A stretch of 64,000 nt of DNA, from contig JAHBUL010000003.1 of NCBI GenBank assembly GCA_019638085.1, positions 186,001 to 250,000 of the forward strand, written 5' to 3'. Below the pieces are notes generated by a model. The model was not told the DNA's origin. It saw only the letters and a program-made list of their open reading frames with translations, and did no database searches. Numbering within the stretch: position 1 is the first letter of the stretch; every line of letters starts with the position of its first letter. Position numbers and translations under genes: made by a program. Positions 51,104 through 60,375 of the stretch are shown here, piece after piece. This stretch comes from Flavobacteriales bacterium. Lineage in GTDB: Bacteria; Bacteroidota; Bacteroidia; Flavobacteriales_F; PHOS-HE28.

Positions 51104-54100
51104 ATGAACACTAATCGCCCCATCACACTGACGCTGGCCCTGCTGGCTGCCACGGTGCTTTCCGCACGCGAGGTTCCAGGGGCCGGGCAACGCTCCGGGA
51201 ACGCTACGGGCGGCCGGGCTGCTGCCTGCGCGCCCGCCACGGCCAGTAACGAACTGGATCTCAATAATGTACGTGCACGTATTGAGAACGGAGGTACCCT
51301 CTGGGAAGATCGCACCAAGGGTGCTCCCGCTTATGAGGTGCCAAAGACCGACAACAGGACCGGCCCTAATGCACTTTTTGCCGGTGCATTGTGGATGGGT
51401 GGTCTATCACCGGACAACGTGCTGAAGCTGGCGGCCGTACGCTTCCGCCAAGTAGGTAACGATTATTGGCCGGGACCATTGACCGCTTACGATACGATCA
51501 ACAACACGGGGGATGCCTCCGTGGATGGTACCGTGTGCACGGAGTACGACGATACATGGAAGACCATGCGCTTGGATGCCCAGCGCCAAGATGCCTATTT
51601 CCGCTGCTTGGCCGATCCCTTGTGTGATGAGAGCATTGACTTCCTCGGCTACACCGTACCGGGGTATTTCTTTGAATGGCCCGCACATGGTGATGTCTCC
51701 AAAGGGCAGGATTACAACTTGGCACCCTACCATGATACCAATGAGAATGGGGAATATGATCCCGAGAACGGTGACTATCCCGGCTACGATCTGGCCGGAG
51801 TGATCGATTGCAAGGCCAAGCGCCGCGAGGATGCCATCCCTCTCTTTGGTGACCAGAATATCTGGTGGATATTCAATGACAAGGGCAATACCCACACCGA
51901 ATCCGGTGGGCAGCCCATCGGCATGGAGATCCGTGCACAGGCTTTCGCCTTCAGTACCAATGATGAGGTCAACAACATGACCTTTTATAACTATGTGTTG
52001 ATCAACCAAGGCAGCCAGACATTGACCCAGACCTACTTCGGGCAATGGGTGGACGTGGATCTGGGTGGTGCGAATGACGACTATGTAGGTTGTGACGTGG
52101 AGCGAGGCCTCGGATACGGGTACAACGGCGATGCCGTGGACGAGGATGCCAATGGCCATCCCGGTTATGGAGGTCCCAATCCGCCGCCCCCCGCAGTGGG
52201 TGTGGACTTCTTTGAAGGACCATACCAGGACTACGATGGATTGGACAACCCCTTGACCACGGATTGCCAAGTGGCACGGGACAACAACGGCATTCCCTAT
52301 GCTGGTATCGGTATCGGGTATGGAGACAGTGTTCCGGACAACGAGCGCTACGGTATGCGTGCCTTTGTGTACCACAATAACACTTCTGGGGCCATCGGAG
52401 ATCCGGATAATGCGGGGCAGTACTACAACTACCTGAAGGGCATCTGGGGCGATAACACGCCGATGACCTATGGTGGTAACGGGTACAACACCAGCGGCGG
52501 AGGCACCCGGGCCTACTACATGTTCCCCGGTACTTCGGACCCCTTGGGATGGGGTACGGACTGTGTACCTCAACCTGCTTGGGATGAGGTGACGGCAGGT
52601 AATGCCCCGGAGGACCGTCGCTTTATCCAAAGTGCTGGCCCCTTCACCTTGGAACCGGGAGCCTACAACAACATTACTGTAGGTGTGGTCTGGGCCCGTG
52701 CTTCCAGCGGGGATGTGCAGGCCAGTGTGAACCTGATGCGCAGGGCCGATGACAAGGCACAATCCCTCTTCGACAACTGTTTCCGCATCCTCAACGGTCC
52801 GGACGCCCCTGAAATGACGATCCAGGAACTGGACCGTGAACTGATCCTGTACATCACGAACCCTCTCGGTAGCAATAACTACAACGAGAACTATGTCGAG
52901 CTCGATGCCACCATCCCTCCCACCAGCGAGGTGACCACTTATGAAGTGGATTCACTCTACGATGATGATGGGAACTTCGTAGGCGTCTATGAGGTTCCAA
53001 CAGGGACCACCACCGAGAACAACGACAGGTACTACCGCTTCCAAGGCTATCAGATCTACCAAGTGAAGGATGCCACGGTTTCACCCGATGAAGTGCGCAA
53101 TACGGACAAGGCCCGATTGGTGGCCCAAGTGGATATACAGGATGGCATTGCCCAGTTGATCAATTGGGTGCCGAATGCGGAGATCAATATGCCTGTCCCC
53201 GAGGAGCGGGTGTACGGCACCGATACAGGCATCGTGCATTCCTTCCGGATCCTGGAGGACAAGTTCTCCACGGGCGATCCCCGCTTGACGAACTTCAAGA
53301 CCTATCACTACATGGCCTTGGCGTACGGTTACAACCGCTATAAGCCATATGATCCGGCTACACTCACAGGACAACCGTATCCGTATCTCGCGGGACGTAA
53401 ATCGCCCACCGGTTCCATCCGTTCCTATTCGGGCATTCCGCACAAGCCCAGTGTGGAGAATGGCGGCACCGTATTGAATGCACAGTATGGTGATGGTTTC
53501 CCGATCACACGCATCGAAGGCCAAGGCAACGGCGGTAACGCTATTGCCATTGACCAGAGTAGCCTGGATGGCATCATGTCCTCACCCATCCATCGCGTGG
53601 ACCAGATCAAGTACAAGAAGGGCATGGGGCCGGTGAACATCAAGGTGGTGGACCCCTTGAAAGTACCTGCGGGTGACTTTGAGGTGTGGATCTTGGATAC
53701 CACGGATATCCCGTCGCCAACAGCAGCGATCACTTACAAGCGCTTGCAGGATGCAAGCTGGATGATCGTCCGCCTTTCCTCTTCACCGACGAACGAGGAT
53801 ACCATCCGTTCCACCCGAACGATCCAATTGCCCAATGAGCACTTGATCCCGCAATGGGGCCTGTCGGTCTCGATCACCCAGACCTTGTACAGCGGCGTTG
53901 CGGATAAATACACCAAATTCCTCGGTAGCTCCAAGGAGGCTACAGGGCTGGATTGGTATGCCGGTATCCCTGACATGGAGGGGGAGCAGGTGCAGAACTG
54001 GATCCGTTCCGGCACCGCCTTGGATACGGCCACATTGCTCTATCCTGATTACAACGGAGTTGATCCCGACCAAGCCTATGAGCAGGTAATTAGCGGTACG

Positions 54101-55273
54101 TGGGCACCATGGGCATTGGTCGGCCGCAACCGCAACCAGCCAAGCTCCGAGGCCATGAAGTCCTCGCAAGTGAACGCAACCATCAGGGATATTCCGAGCA
54201 TCGAAGTGGTGATCACCCCGGATAAGAGCAAGTGGAGCCGCTGCGTGGTGGTGGAGCAGAGCGATGACGCGGCGTTCACCACACCGGCCAACGTGAAGAA
54301 GCTCTATATGCGACCTGTTCCCAGTGTGGACAAGAACGGCCTGTCCGCTGGTATGCCCGGAGCGAACCAGGATGAAGCGAACGCTGTGAATTCCACAGGA
54401 ATGAGCTGGTTCCCGGGTTATGCCGTGGATATGGAAACCGGCGAACGCTTGAACATCTTCTTCGGCGAGAACAGTTTTGCAGGAGGAGGCATTGGGCGGG
54501 ACATGCTGTGGAACCCCAGTGATCAATTGACCAACAACGTTGGGGAACCGATCTTCGGAGGTGGACATTGGATCTACGTGGGCATGAACAAGCGTCGGAC
54601 GTTCCCGGCCAGCTTGGCGGGAAACTGGATGCCTCAGTATGATGAGTGCGCCTTTGTTCGGTCCAAGTTTACCGAAGGGACCGCGACCTCAGTGTCCAGG
54701 ATATACGATGGCGTGGCTTGGGTAGGCTCCGCACTACTAGCCGATGGGATGCAGATGAAGAGTCCCCAACAAGGTCTTGTGCCTTCTGAAGTGCGCTTGC
54801 GCATGGCCGTGAACAAGCCATACAACATCTATACTCAACCCTTCACGGATTATCAGCCGCCCATTACCGTGAACCGAAACAGGGGCCTGCCCTTGTACAC
54901 CTTCAGCACCGATGGTTCGGTGCCGGAGATCAATGTGACCGCAGTGGGCGAGAGTGAACTGGACTTGATCGGTGTGGTACCGAATCCCTACTATGCATAC
55001 AGTGGATACGAGACCACCCGTTTGGACAACCGCGTGAAGTTCATCAACCTGCCCAAGACCTGCACCATCAGCATCTATACAGTGAGCGGAACCTTGGTGC
55101 GCAAGTACAGAAAGGACAATGAACTCACCTATCTGGATTGGGACCTGAAGAACAATTACAATGTCCCGATCGCGGGTGGCACCTATCTCTGCCATATCGA
55201 CGCGCCGGGACTGGGCGAGCGTGTGATCAAATGGTTCGGCGTCATCCGCCCGGTGGATCTTCAGAATTTCTAA
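51104..55273 (+). CDS. Giant exported protein with T9SS CTD-like end
   Basis: 1389 aa. Signal peptide (ITLTLALLAATVLSA). No enzyme motif recognised. The first 550 residues hold Asp-rich segments such as HDTNENGEYDPENGDYPGYD that look like calcium-binding loops, and a long linker follows (about 600-900). The end, ESELDLIGVVPNPYYAYSGYE then FINLPKTCTISIYTVSGTLVRKY and GGTYLCHIDAPGLG, has the strand order of T9SS C-terminal domains although it lacks the usual 'YPNP' start and has 'VVPNPYYAYS'. Probably secreted by T9SS and held at the surface. Middle gene of a three-gene operon. Confidence 0.75.
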   Translation: MNTNRPITLTLALLAATVLSAREVPGAGQRSGNATGGRAAACAPATASNELDLNNVRARIENGGTLWEDRTKGAPAYEVPKTDNRTGPNALFAGALWMGGLSPDNVLKLAAVRFRQVGNDYWPGPLTAYDTINNTGDASVDGTVCTEYDDTWKTMRLDAQRQDAYFRCLADPLCDESIDFLGYTVPGYFFEWPAHGDVSKGQDYNLAPYHDTNENGEYDPENGDYPGYDLAGVIDCKAKRREDAIPLFGDQNIWWIFNDKGNTHTESGGQPIGMEIRAQAFAFSTNDEVNNMTFYNYVLINQGSQTLTQTYFGQWVDVDLGGANDDYVGCDVERGLGYGYNGDAVDEDANGHPGYGGPNPPPPAVGVDFFEGPYQDYDGLDNPLTTDCQVARDNNGIPYAGIGIGYGDSVPDNERYGMRAFVYHNNTSGAIGDPDNAGQYYNYLKGIWGDNTPMTYGGNGYNTSGGGTRAYYMFPGTSDPLGWGTDCVPQPAWDEVTAGNAPEDRRFIQSAGPFTLEPGAYNNITVGVVWARASSGDVQASVNLMRRADDKAQSLFDNCFRILNGPDAPEMTIQELDRELILYITNPLGSNNYNENYVELDATIPPTSEVTTYEVDSLYDDDGNFVGVYEVPTGTTTENNDRYYRFQGYQIYQVKDATVSPDEVRNTDKARLVAQVDIQDGIAQLINWVPNAEINMPVPEERVYGTDTGIVHSFRILEDKFSTGDPRLTNFKTYHYMALAYGYNRYKPYDPATLTGQPYPYLAGRKSPTGSIRSYSGIPHKPSVENGGTVLNAQYGDGFPITRIEGQGNGGNAIAIDQSSLDGIMSSPIHRVDQIKYKKGMGPVNIKVVDPLKVPAGDFEVWILDTTDIPSPTAAITYKRLQDASWMIVRLSSSPTNEDTIRSTRTIQLPNEHLIPQWGLSVSITQTLYSGVADKYTKFLGSSKEATGLDWYAGIPDMEGEQVQNWIRSGTALDTATLLYPDYNGVDPDQAYEQVISGTWAPWALVGRNRNQPSSEAMKSSQVNATIRDIPSIEVVITPDKSKWSRCVVVEQSDDAAFTTPANVKKLYMRPVPSVDKNGLSAGMPGANQDEANAVNSTGMSWFPGYAVDMETGERLNIFFGENSFAGGGIGRDMLWNPSDQLTNNVGEPIFGGGHWIYVGMNKRRTFPASLAGNWMPQYDECAFVRSKFTEGTATSVSRIYDGVAWVGSALLADGMQMKSPQQGLVPSEVRLRMAVNKPYNIYTQPFTDYQPPITVNRNRGLPLYTFSTDGSVPEINVTAVGESELDLIGVVPNPYYAYSGYETTRLDNRVKFINLPKTCTISIYTVSGTLVRKYRKDNELTYLDWDLKNNYNVPIAGGTYLCHIDAPGLGERVIKWFGVIRPVDLQNF

Positions 55274-55291
55274 GCCATCATACCAGCTACA

Positions 55292-56359
55292 ATGTTGAAC
55301 AGCATGAGGATGAAGAATACAGGAGTACGTATGGTGGCAGCTATCGGCATGGCCTTGTTGGCCGGTGGCGTTATGGCCGGAAACCCGGACCGTGCCGGTT
55401 CGGCAGGTGCCACCCAACTGCTGGTGAATCCATGGGCCCGTAGTAGTGGATGGTCCTTGGCGAACAGTGCCACATTGCGTGGGGCCGACGGCATGTTCGG
55501 CAACGTGGCCGGATTGGCACATGTACACAAGACCGAGCTGCTTTTCACCAGCACACGCTGGCTGGAAGGGAGCGGAGTAAAGGTGAATGCCGTGGGCTTC
55601 GGACAGAAGCTGGGGGAAAGCGGAGTGATCGGCCTAACGGCCACCGCCTTCTCATTCGGGGAAATCCCGGTGACCACGATCGATCAGCCGGAAGGCGGTT
55701 TGGGGACTTTCAGTCCGACCCAGGCCAACATCGGCTTGGCATACGCCAAGGCATTCTCCAACAGCATCTATGGAGGCTTGCTGGTCCGTGTGGTTTCCGA
55801 ATCCATCGCTAACGTGCGTACGTCAGGAGTGTGCTTCGATGCGGGTATCCAGTACATTACCGGACCTACGGACAACGTTCACTTCGGCATCTCCCTTAAG
55901 AACGTCGGCCCTGCCATGCAATTCAGCGGCGATGGACTTTCGGTGCAAGGCCTGCTCACCGGTGACGATCATACCCTCACCTTGGAGCAACGCTCAGCCG
56001 AGTTCGAGCTTCCCTCGCTGATGAACATTGGCATGGCGTATGATTTCAACATCAGCGAACTCCACCGCATTACCGTGGCCGGCACATTTACGTCGAACTC
56101 CTTCACCCGTGATCAGTACATCATCGGGGCGGAGTATTCCTTCAAGAAGATGATCTCCGTGCGTGGAGGCTATCTCTATGAGCAGGATGTCACCGACAGC
56201 GAACTACGGGAGACGGTCTTCACCGGGCCAAGCGCCGGGTTGAGCGTGGACTTCCCGTTCGGGGAGGAGAAGAAGAGCGCGATCGCGATCGATTATGGAT
56301 ATCGCGCCACCAATCCCTTCAGCGGGGTACACAGCATAGGCGTGCGTTTGAGCCTCTGA
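55292..56359 (+). CDS. PorV/PorQ-family outer-membrane barrel
   Basis: 355 aa. Signal peptide with GMALLAGGVMA. The mature region GATQLLVNPWARSSGWSLANSATLRGADGMFGNVAGL (start only) and the strands after it are typical of the PorV/PorQ branch of FadL-like barrels, which in the T9SS carries or receives CTD proteins at the outer membrane; the last strand is HSIGVRLSL. It is encoded right after a CTD-like protein. Whether this copy is the core T9SS PorV or a dedicated paralogue cannot be decided without the rest of the genome. ATG at 55292; 55304 or 55310 are possible. Confidence 0.82.
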   Translation: MLNSMRMKNTGVRMVAAIGMALLAGGVMAGNPDRAGSAGATQLLVNPWARSSGWSLANSATLRGADGMFGNVAGLAHVHKTELLFTSTRWLEGSGVKVNAVGFGQKLGESGVIGLTATAFSFGEIPVTTIDQPEGGLGTFSPTQANIGLAYAKAFSNSIYGGLLVRVVSESIANVRTSGVCFDAGIQYITGPTDNVHFGISLKNVGPAMQFSGDGLSVQGLLTGDDHTLTLEQRSAEFELPSLMNIGMAYDFNISELHRITVAGTFTSNSFTRDQYIIGAEYSFKKMISVRGGYLYEQDVTDSELRETVFTGPSAGLSVDFPFGEEKKSAIAIDYGYRATNPFSGVHSIGVRLSL

Positions 56360-56372
56360 CCTGTATCTGTAC

Positions 56373-56380
56373 TATCTTTG
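56373..56380 (+). promoter_or_regulatory. Promoter of greA-HIT operon
   Basis: TATCTTTG with TTTG at 56347-56350, spacing 22: good Bacteroidota promoter. The -33 element lies inside the last codons of the PorV-family gene. Confidence 0.7.
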
Positions 56381-56406
56381 GAAAAGGACCCGGTGGGTCC
56401 TTTTCC
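56380..56406 (+). terminator. 12-bp hairpin with U-tract at start of greA transcript
   Basis: GGAAAAGGACCC (56380-56391), loop GGT, GGGTCCTTTTCC (56395-56406). Twelve perfect pairs. It can end transcription from the PorV-family operon, yet lies directly at the start of the greA transcript predicted from the -7 box at 56373. It may also serve in the 5' UTR. Confidence 0.8.
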
Positions 56407-56459
56407 TTGCTATCCATAAGTTGAACGAAACAAGCCGCCAATTCAAGGGCGGTCGTACC

Positions 56460-56933
56460 ATGAGCACTACGGCCTACTATACGGAAGAAGGCTTCCGGAA
56501 ACTCCAGGAGGAACTGCACCGCCTGAAGACCGTTGACCGCGCACACATCAGCCAGCAGATCGCTGAGGCACGTGATAAGGGCGACCTGAGCGAGAATGCG
56601 GAGTACCACGCAGCCAAGGAAGATCAAGGCTTGCTCGAGGCGCGCATCGCCAAGATGGAGGAAGTGTTGAGCAACGCACGCGTGTTCGATCCCGAGCAGG
56701 TGGAGAACGACAAGGTCTATATCCATTCCACCGTGAAGGTGAAGCAGATGGGCAGCCAGATGGAGCGCTCCTTCACCCTGGTGGCGGAAAGTGAGGCCGA
56801 TATCCGATCAGGCAAGATCAGCGTGAGCTCACCCATCGGCCAAGGGCTCCTGGGGAAGCGCGTGAAGGAGGTGGCGGAGATCAAAACGCCTAACGGTACC
56901 ACCAAGTTTGAAGTGCTGGAGATCACCCGCTGA
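56460..56933 (+). CDS. greA: Transcription elongation factor GreA
   Basis: 157 aa, two-domain Gre factor: N-terminal coiled coil with DKGDLSENAEYHAAKE near 40-55 (the acidic tip that enters the RNA polymerase secondary channel) and C-terminal FKBP-like domain (SPIGQGLLGKRVKEVAEI). Rescues backtracked RNA polymerase by stimulating RNA cleavage. ATG at 56460 is the family start. The stop overlaps the HIT gene start by one base. Confidence 0.96.
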   Translation: MSTTAYYTEEGFRKLQEELHRLKTVDRAHISQQIAEARDKGDLSENAEYHAAKEDQGLLEARIAKMEEVLSNARVFDPEQVENDKVYIHSTVKVKQMGSQMERSFTLVAESEADIRSGKISVSSPIGQGLLGKRVKEVAEIKTPNGTTKFEVLEITR

Positions 56934-57322
56934 TGGCCAGCATATTCACCCGCATCATCCGTGGCGAGATCCCGTGCCACAACATTGGTGAGGACGATCA
57001 TTTCCTCGCTTTTCTGGATATCAATCCGGTCCGGAAGGGCCATGCACTGGTGATCCCGAAATTGGAAGTGGACAAGTTCTTTGACCTGCCGCAGGATGTG
57101 CTGGCAGGCATCATGCCCTTTGCGCAAGGCGTGGCCAAGCGCATGGCCTCCGTTATTCCATGCGACCGCATCGGAGTGAGCGTGGTGGGCCTTGAAGTGC
57201 CGCATGCACACGTTCACCTGATCCCCATCGACTCCATTTACGATATGGACTTCTCCAAGCCGAAGGTGAAGATGTCGAATGCGGAGTTCGCAGCCTTGGC
57301 CAAGCAGATCCGCGAAGCCTAA
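56933..57322 (+). CDS. HIT-family nucleotide-binding hydrolase
   Basis: 129 aa with HAHVHLIPI at 91-99, the histidine triad H-x-H-x-H-x-x, and the N-terminal IFTRIIRGEIPCHNIGEDDHFLAFLDI typical of the Hint/HinT branch. Likely hydrolyses nucleoside phosphoramidates. Co-translated with greA through TGATGG overlap. Ends before a convergent ruvC gene, with a hairpin between. Confidence 0.92.
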   Translation: MASIFTRIIRGEIPCHNIGEDDHFLAFLDINPVRKGHALVIPKLEVDKFFDLPQDVLAGIMPFAQGVAKRMASVIPCDRIGVSVVGLEVPHAHVHLIPIDSIYDMDFSKPKVKMSNAEFAALAKQIREA

Positions 57323-57412
57323 GGAAGTGGAGCGGCTGATCAATTAGCCCCATATACCATTTCGCATCATGGATCCATCCGAAGATGCGCCGCTATTTTT
57401 TCGTAGGACGAG

Positions 57413-57458
57413 CCGCAGTGGTTGTTGCGTAGCCGTTGCTACGGGAAGGTCACTGCGG
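57413..57458. terminator. Hairpin between convergent HIT and ruvC genes
   Basis: CCGCAGTG (57413-57420) pairs with CACTGCGG (57451-57458), with an inner GTAGC/GCTAC stem. It lies in the 193-base gap 57323-57515, which otherwise shows no gene, and can serve both directions. Confidence 0.6.
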
Positions 57459-57515
57459 TGAAGTGATGCGGAAAAAGAGCAAGCAGATTGGACTACCCTG
57501 TATTGCGGGATGGTA

Positions 57516-58127
57516 TTACTTCTTCACCCGCGCGGGATTGTTGCGGATGAAGCTGCCCCAATCGCTGGTCCCGCGCGATGTGCTTTGCCGTGTGGGCCGT
57601 GCGACGGATCCCAGCGAAAAATAATGGCACACGGCGACCGCGAGTGCATCGGTGGCATCGGTGCTTTTCGGCAGCACCTTGATGCCCAAGATGCTCAAAA
57701 GCATGGCCGCCACCTGCTCCTTGGTGGCATTGCCGTTGCCGGTGATGCTCTGCTTCACCCGTTTCGGGGCGTACTCCACCACGGAAAGATCGCGATGGAG
57801 CGCGGCGGCAATGGCCACTCCCTGTGCCCGACCCAGCTTCAACATGCTCTGCACGTTCTTTCCGAAGAACTGTGCTTCGATCGCCAACTCATCGGGGTGG
57901 TGCTTTTCGATGATGTGGACCACATGGCGAAAGATCGCGCGCAGCTTCAAGGTATGGTCATCTTCCGCCGGAAAGCGGATGGCATCAGCCTCCAATAAGG
58001 TGATGCTGGTCCCTTGCACCAACACCACTCCGAAGCCCATGACCGTAGTGCCCGGATCGATCCCGAGGATGATCCGCTCCGTGGGCTGTCCACCCCGCCT
58101 ACTTTTGGTCGCTTGCACTGGGTCCAT
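57516..58127 (-). CDS. ruvC: Crossover junction endodeoxyribonuclease RuvC
   Basis: 203 aa Holliday-junction resolvase. Metal-binding acidic residues in LGIDPGT near 22-28, the Glu in IEAQFFGKN near 84-92, and the Asp pair in DATDALAVAVCH near 157-168. ATG at 58127 adds about 20 basic residues before the catalytic strand; family members often start nearer. The gene starts three bases from a divergent gene at 58131, so its promoter must lie inside that gene. Confidence 0.94.
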   Translation of the reverse strand: MDPVQATKSRRGGQPTERIILGIDPGTTVMGFGVVLVQGTSITLLEADAIRFPAEDDHTLKLRAIFRHVVHIIEKHHPDELAIEAQFFGKNVQSMLKLGRAQGVAIAAALHRDLSVVEYAPKRVKQSITGNGNATKEQVAAMLLSILGIKVLPKSTDATDALAVAVCHYFSLGSVARPTRQSTSRGTSDWGSFIRNNPARVKK

Positions 58128-58130
58128 TGA

Positions 58131-59090
58131 ATGACGCGCCGAACGCTCTTGCTCCTCCGTTGGGGGATCTTCCTTGCCGCATGTGCATTCCTGTACATGC
58201 GCTTGTTCGCGCACGAAAGTACGTACACCGCTTGGGGCGATTGGCGCGCGGCCTTCGCCGATGCCTCAGGGTGGTTCTGGCTGGCCATGCTGGCCATGGC
58301 TGCATTGAACTGGGGCATCGAAGCGGCCAAATGGCGCTGGCTGATGGATCATTTGGAGCGCATGAGCCTGGCCCGAGCATTTGCAGCCACCTTGGCCGGG
58401 ACCACCATCGGTATGATCACCCCCAACCGCACGGGTGAGTTCATGGGGCGCGTGCTTTTCCTGGCCCCCGAAAATCGCTGGCAGGGCAGCTTTGCCACGG
58501 TGCTTGGCAGCATCGCGCAATTCGTCACCACGGTGCTGATCGGCGGCGTTGCCTTCGTTGTGTTGTGGTGGAAGGCGCCGTTGCTCGATGCAACCGCCTG
58601 GTGGGGCGTGGCCATGGCGATGCTGGTGGCCACGGTGGCCGGTGGCGCCTTGTTGGTGTACTTCCGTCCCGGGCTGTTGCGCCAACTCATACTGCTGCTG
58701 CCAATACTGCGCCGGATGGGGAAGGCGGCACAGGTGCTGGAGGAGTATTCCTTCCGGGAGCTGTTGCAGGTGCTGCTGTTGAGCATTGGCCGTTATGTGG
58801 TGTTCTGCATACAGTACGTGCTGTTCCTCTCGCTATTCGCGGATATTCCATGGGCTGCTTCGCTGCTTATAGTACCGGTGATCTATTTGATCACCACCTT
58901 GGTACCCACCATGATGCTGACGGAATTGGGTGTGCGCGGATCGGTGGCCGTGGCTTTGTTGGCGCCCTTGGGCGGCCAACCGGCCTTGGTACTGCTGGCC
59001 TCATTCGGGGTATGGGCGGTGAACTTGGCGCTGCCGGCCGCCGTGGGTGGCGTGATCATATTGGTGGCGCGGATACGCACAAAGGCATGA
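58131..59090 (+). CDS. Flippase-like membrane protein (YbhN/AglD family)
   Basis: 319 aa, about eight helices, of the lysylphosphatidylglycerol synthase transmembrane region (UPF0104) family. MITPNRTGEFMGRVLF near 102-117 and LVPTMMLTELGVRGSVAV near 262-279 are the characteristic loops. Family members move or modify lipid-linked sugars or polar lipids in the inner membrane. The stop overlaps the start of a glycosyltransferase gene (ATGA), which supports a role in envelope glycolipid synthesis. Confidence 0.8.
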   Translation: MTRRTLLLLRWGIFLAACAFLYMRLFAHESTYTAWGDWRAAFADASGWFWLAMLAMAALNWGIEAAKWRWLMDHLERMSLARAFAATLAGTTIGMITPNRTGEFMGRVLFLAPENRWQGSFATVLGSIAQFVTTVLIGGVAFVVLWWKAPLLDATAWWGVAMAMLVATVAGGALLVYFRPGLLRQLILLLPILRRMGKAAQVLEEYSFRELLQVLLLSIGRYVVFCIQYVLFLSLFADIPWAASLLIVPVIYLITTLVPTMMLTELGVRGSVAVALLAPLGGQPALVLLASFGVWAVNLALPAAVGGVIILVARIRTKA

Positions 59091-60250
59091 GCACACCATT
59101 GATCCTTTCCATAGTAGCGTTCGCGATCGGACTCCTTTTCGCATTGGTCGTAGGGGGCTGGCGGGAAGCCATCATTGCGGCGTGGCCGGGGTCACCAGCG
59201 GAGGTTGAAGGCACCAGTGACGAATTGGTAAGCCTGATCGTACCGGCGCGGGATGCCGCCGATACCCTATCACCGTTGTTACAGGATCTCCACGCCCAGC
59301 AATGGCCCAGGGATCGGATCGAGGTGATCGTGGTGGATGATGGAAGTACCGATCGCACGGCGGACATCGTACGGGAGATGCAAAAGCGATGGTCCGGTCT
59401 TGTGCTGATCAACGCGGTAGGTGCGGGGAAGAAAGCGGCACTTACACAAGGTGTGGAACAGGCCCGCGGCGAATGGATGGTGATCACGGATGCGGATGCC
59501 CGCTGCGGTCCGCTCCGGGTGAAGCGGATCATGGAGTACGTGCTTGGCCGTGAAGTGGATATGTTGCTGATGCCGGTGGAAACAAGCAGCAGTGGGGGAG
59601 TGATCCAACGCATCCAGGCGGACGAGCAGACCGCGCTGCTGGGTGTAGCTGCGGGTACCGCACTACAAGGCCGCCCCATGCTAGCGAACGGAGCCAATAT
59701 GGCGTTCCGCCGATCCGCTTTCAAGGCCTTGGGCGGCTACAGCGACGATACGTGGGCCAGTGGGGACGATATGTTCCTGCTCAAGCGGATGCTGAAGAAC
59801 GGCCGCAACGTGGCTTACCTCCTACATCCCGATGTAGTGGTGACCGTGGAGGCTGAGCAGACCTTTCGCGATTTCTGGGAGCAGCGCTTGCGATGGGCGG
59901 GGAAAATGCGGGCCATGGGAGGCTCCGGCGGATGGCTGGCACTGGCAGGCCTGCTTTTCCCGTGGTTCCTCCTGTATGTGTCCTTGTCCTTTACGCTGTT
60001 GGAGGTGATGCTGCAACGGCCGCTGGCCATCCTGCTCATGTTGTCGTCGGCATGGCTGCTCTGGCTACTGCCCATTTTGGCGCTTTCCCGCAGTGCGCGT
60101 CACTTGCTGCAAACCACTGCGAGCAGACCCGCACGTCGGGGCGCAAACCTCACCACCGTGTTCTCCTTGTTCGCTTTCAGCATCTACGCACCGGTGATAG
60201 CGGTGGCTTCACTGTTCGTGCGGCCCCGGTGGAAGGGGAGAAAAATCTGA
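59087..60250 (+). CDS. Membrane family-2 glycosyltransferase
   Basis: 387 aa: N-terminal membrane helix, GT-A domain with LIVPARD, VVDDGSTDRT near 81-90, ITDADAR near 136-142 (DxD-type), GDDMFLLKRML near 228-238, QRLRWAGK near 269-276 (QxxRW), and three C-terminal helices. Processive-type GT2 that moves a sugar from a nucleotide donor to a membrane lipid or polysaccharide. Acceptor unknown. Second gene of a pair with the flippase-like protein. A long frame upstream of 59087 overlaps that gene and is not used. Confidence 0.88.
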   Translation: MSTPLILSIVAFAIGLLFALVVGGWREAIIAAWPGSPAEVEGTSDELVSLIVPARDAADTLSPLLQDLHAQQWPRDRIEVIVVDDGSTDRTADIVREMQKRWSGLVLINAVGAGKKAALTQGVEQARGEWMVITDADARCGPLRVKRIMEYVLGREVDMLLMPVETSSSGGVIQRIQADEQTALLGVAAGTALQGRPMLANGANMAFRRSAFKALGGYSDDTWASGDDMFLLKRMLKNGRNVAYLLHPDVVVTVEAEQTFRDFWEQRLRWAGKMRAMGGSGGWLALAGLLFPWFLLYVSLSFTLLEVMLQRPLAILLMLSSAWLLWLLPILALSRSARHLLQTTASRPARRGANLTTVFSLFAFSIYAPVIAVASLFVRPRWKGRKI

Positions 60251-60375
60251 TCCGGGCAAGGTGACGGAGCCAAGCCCGGCTGTCGCTCGGCGCGAGCGGT
60301 GATCCATGAATACGGAAAACGCGGAACCGTCCTCCACCGGGAGGCGATCCCGCGATTCAGAAAGGATACAGTGGG

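Noticed and set aside
56380..56406. Insertion-sequence terminal repeat
   Set aside because: No transposase nearby; the position and U-tract fit a terminator.
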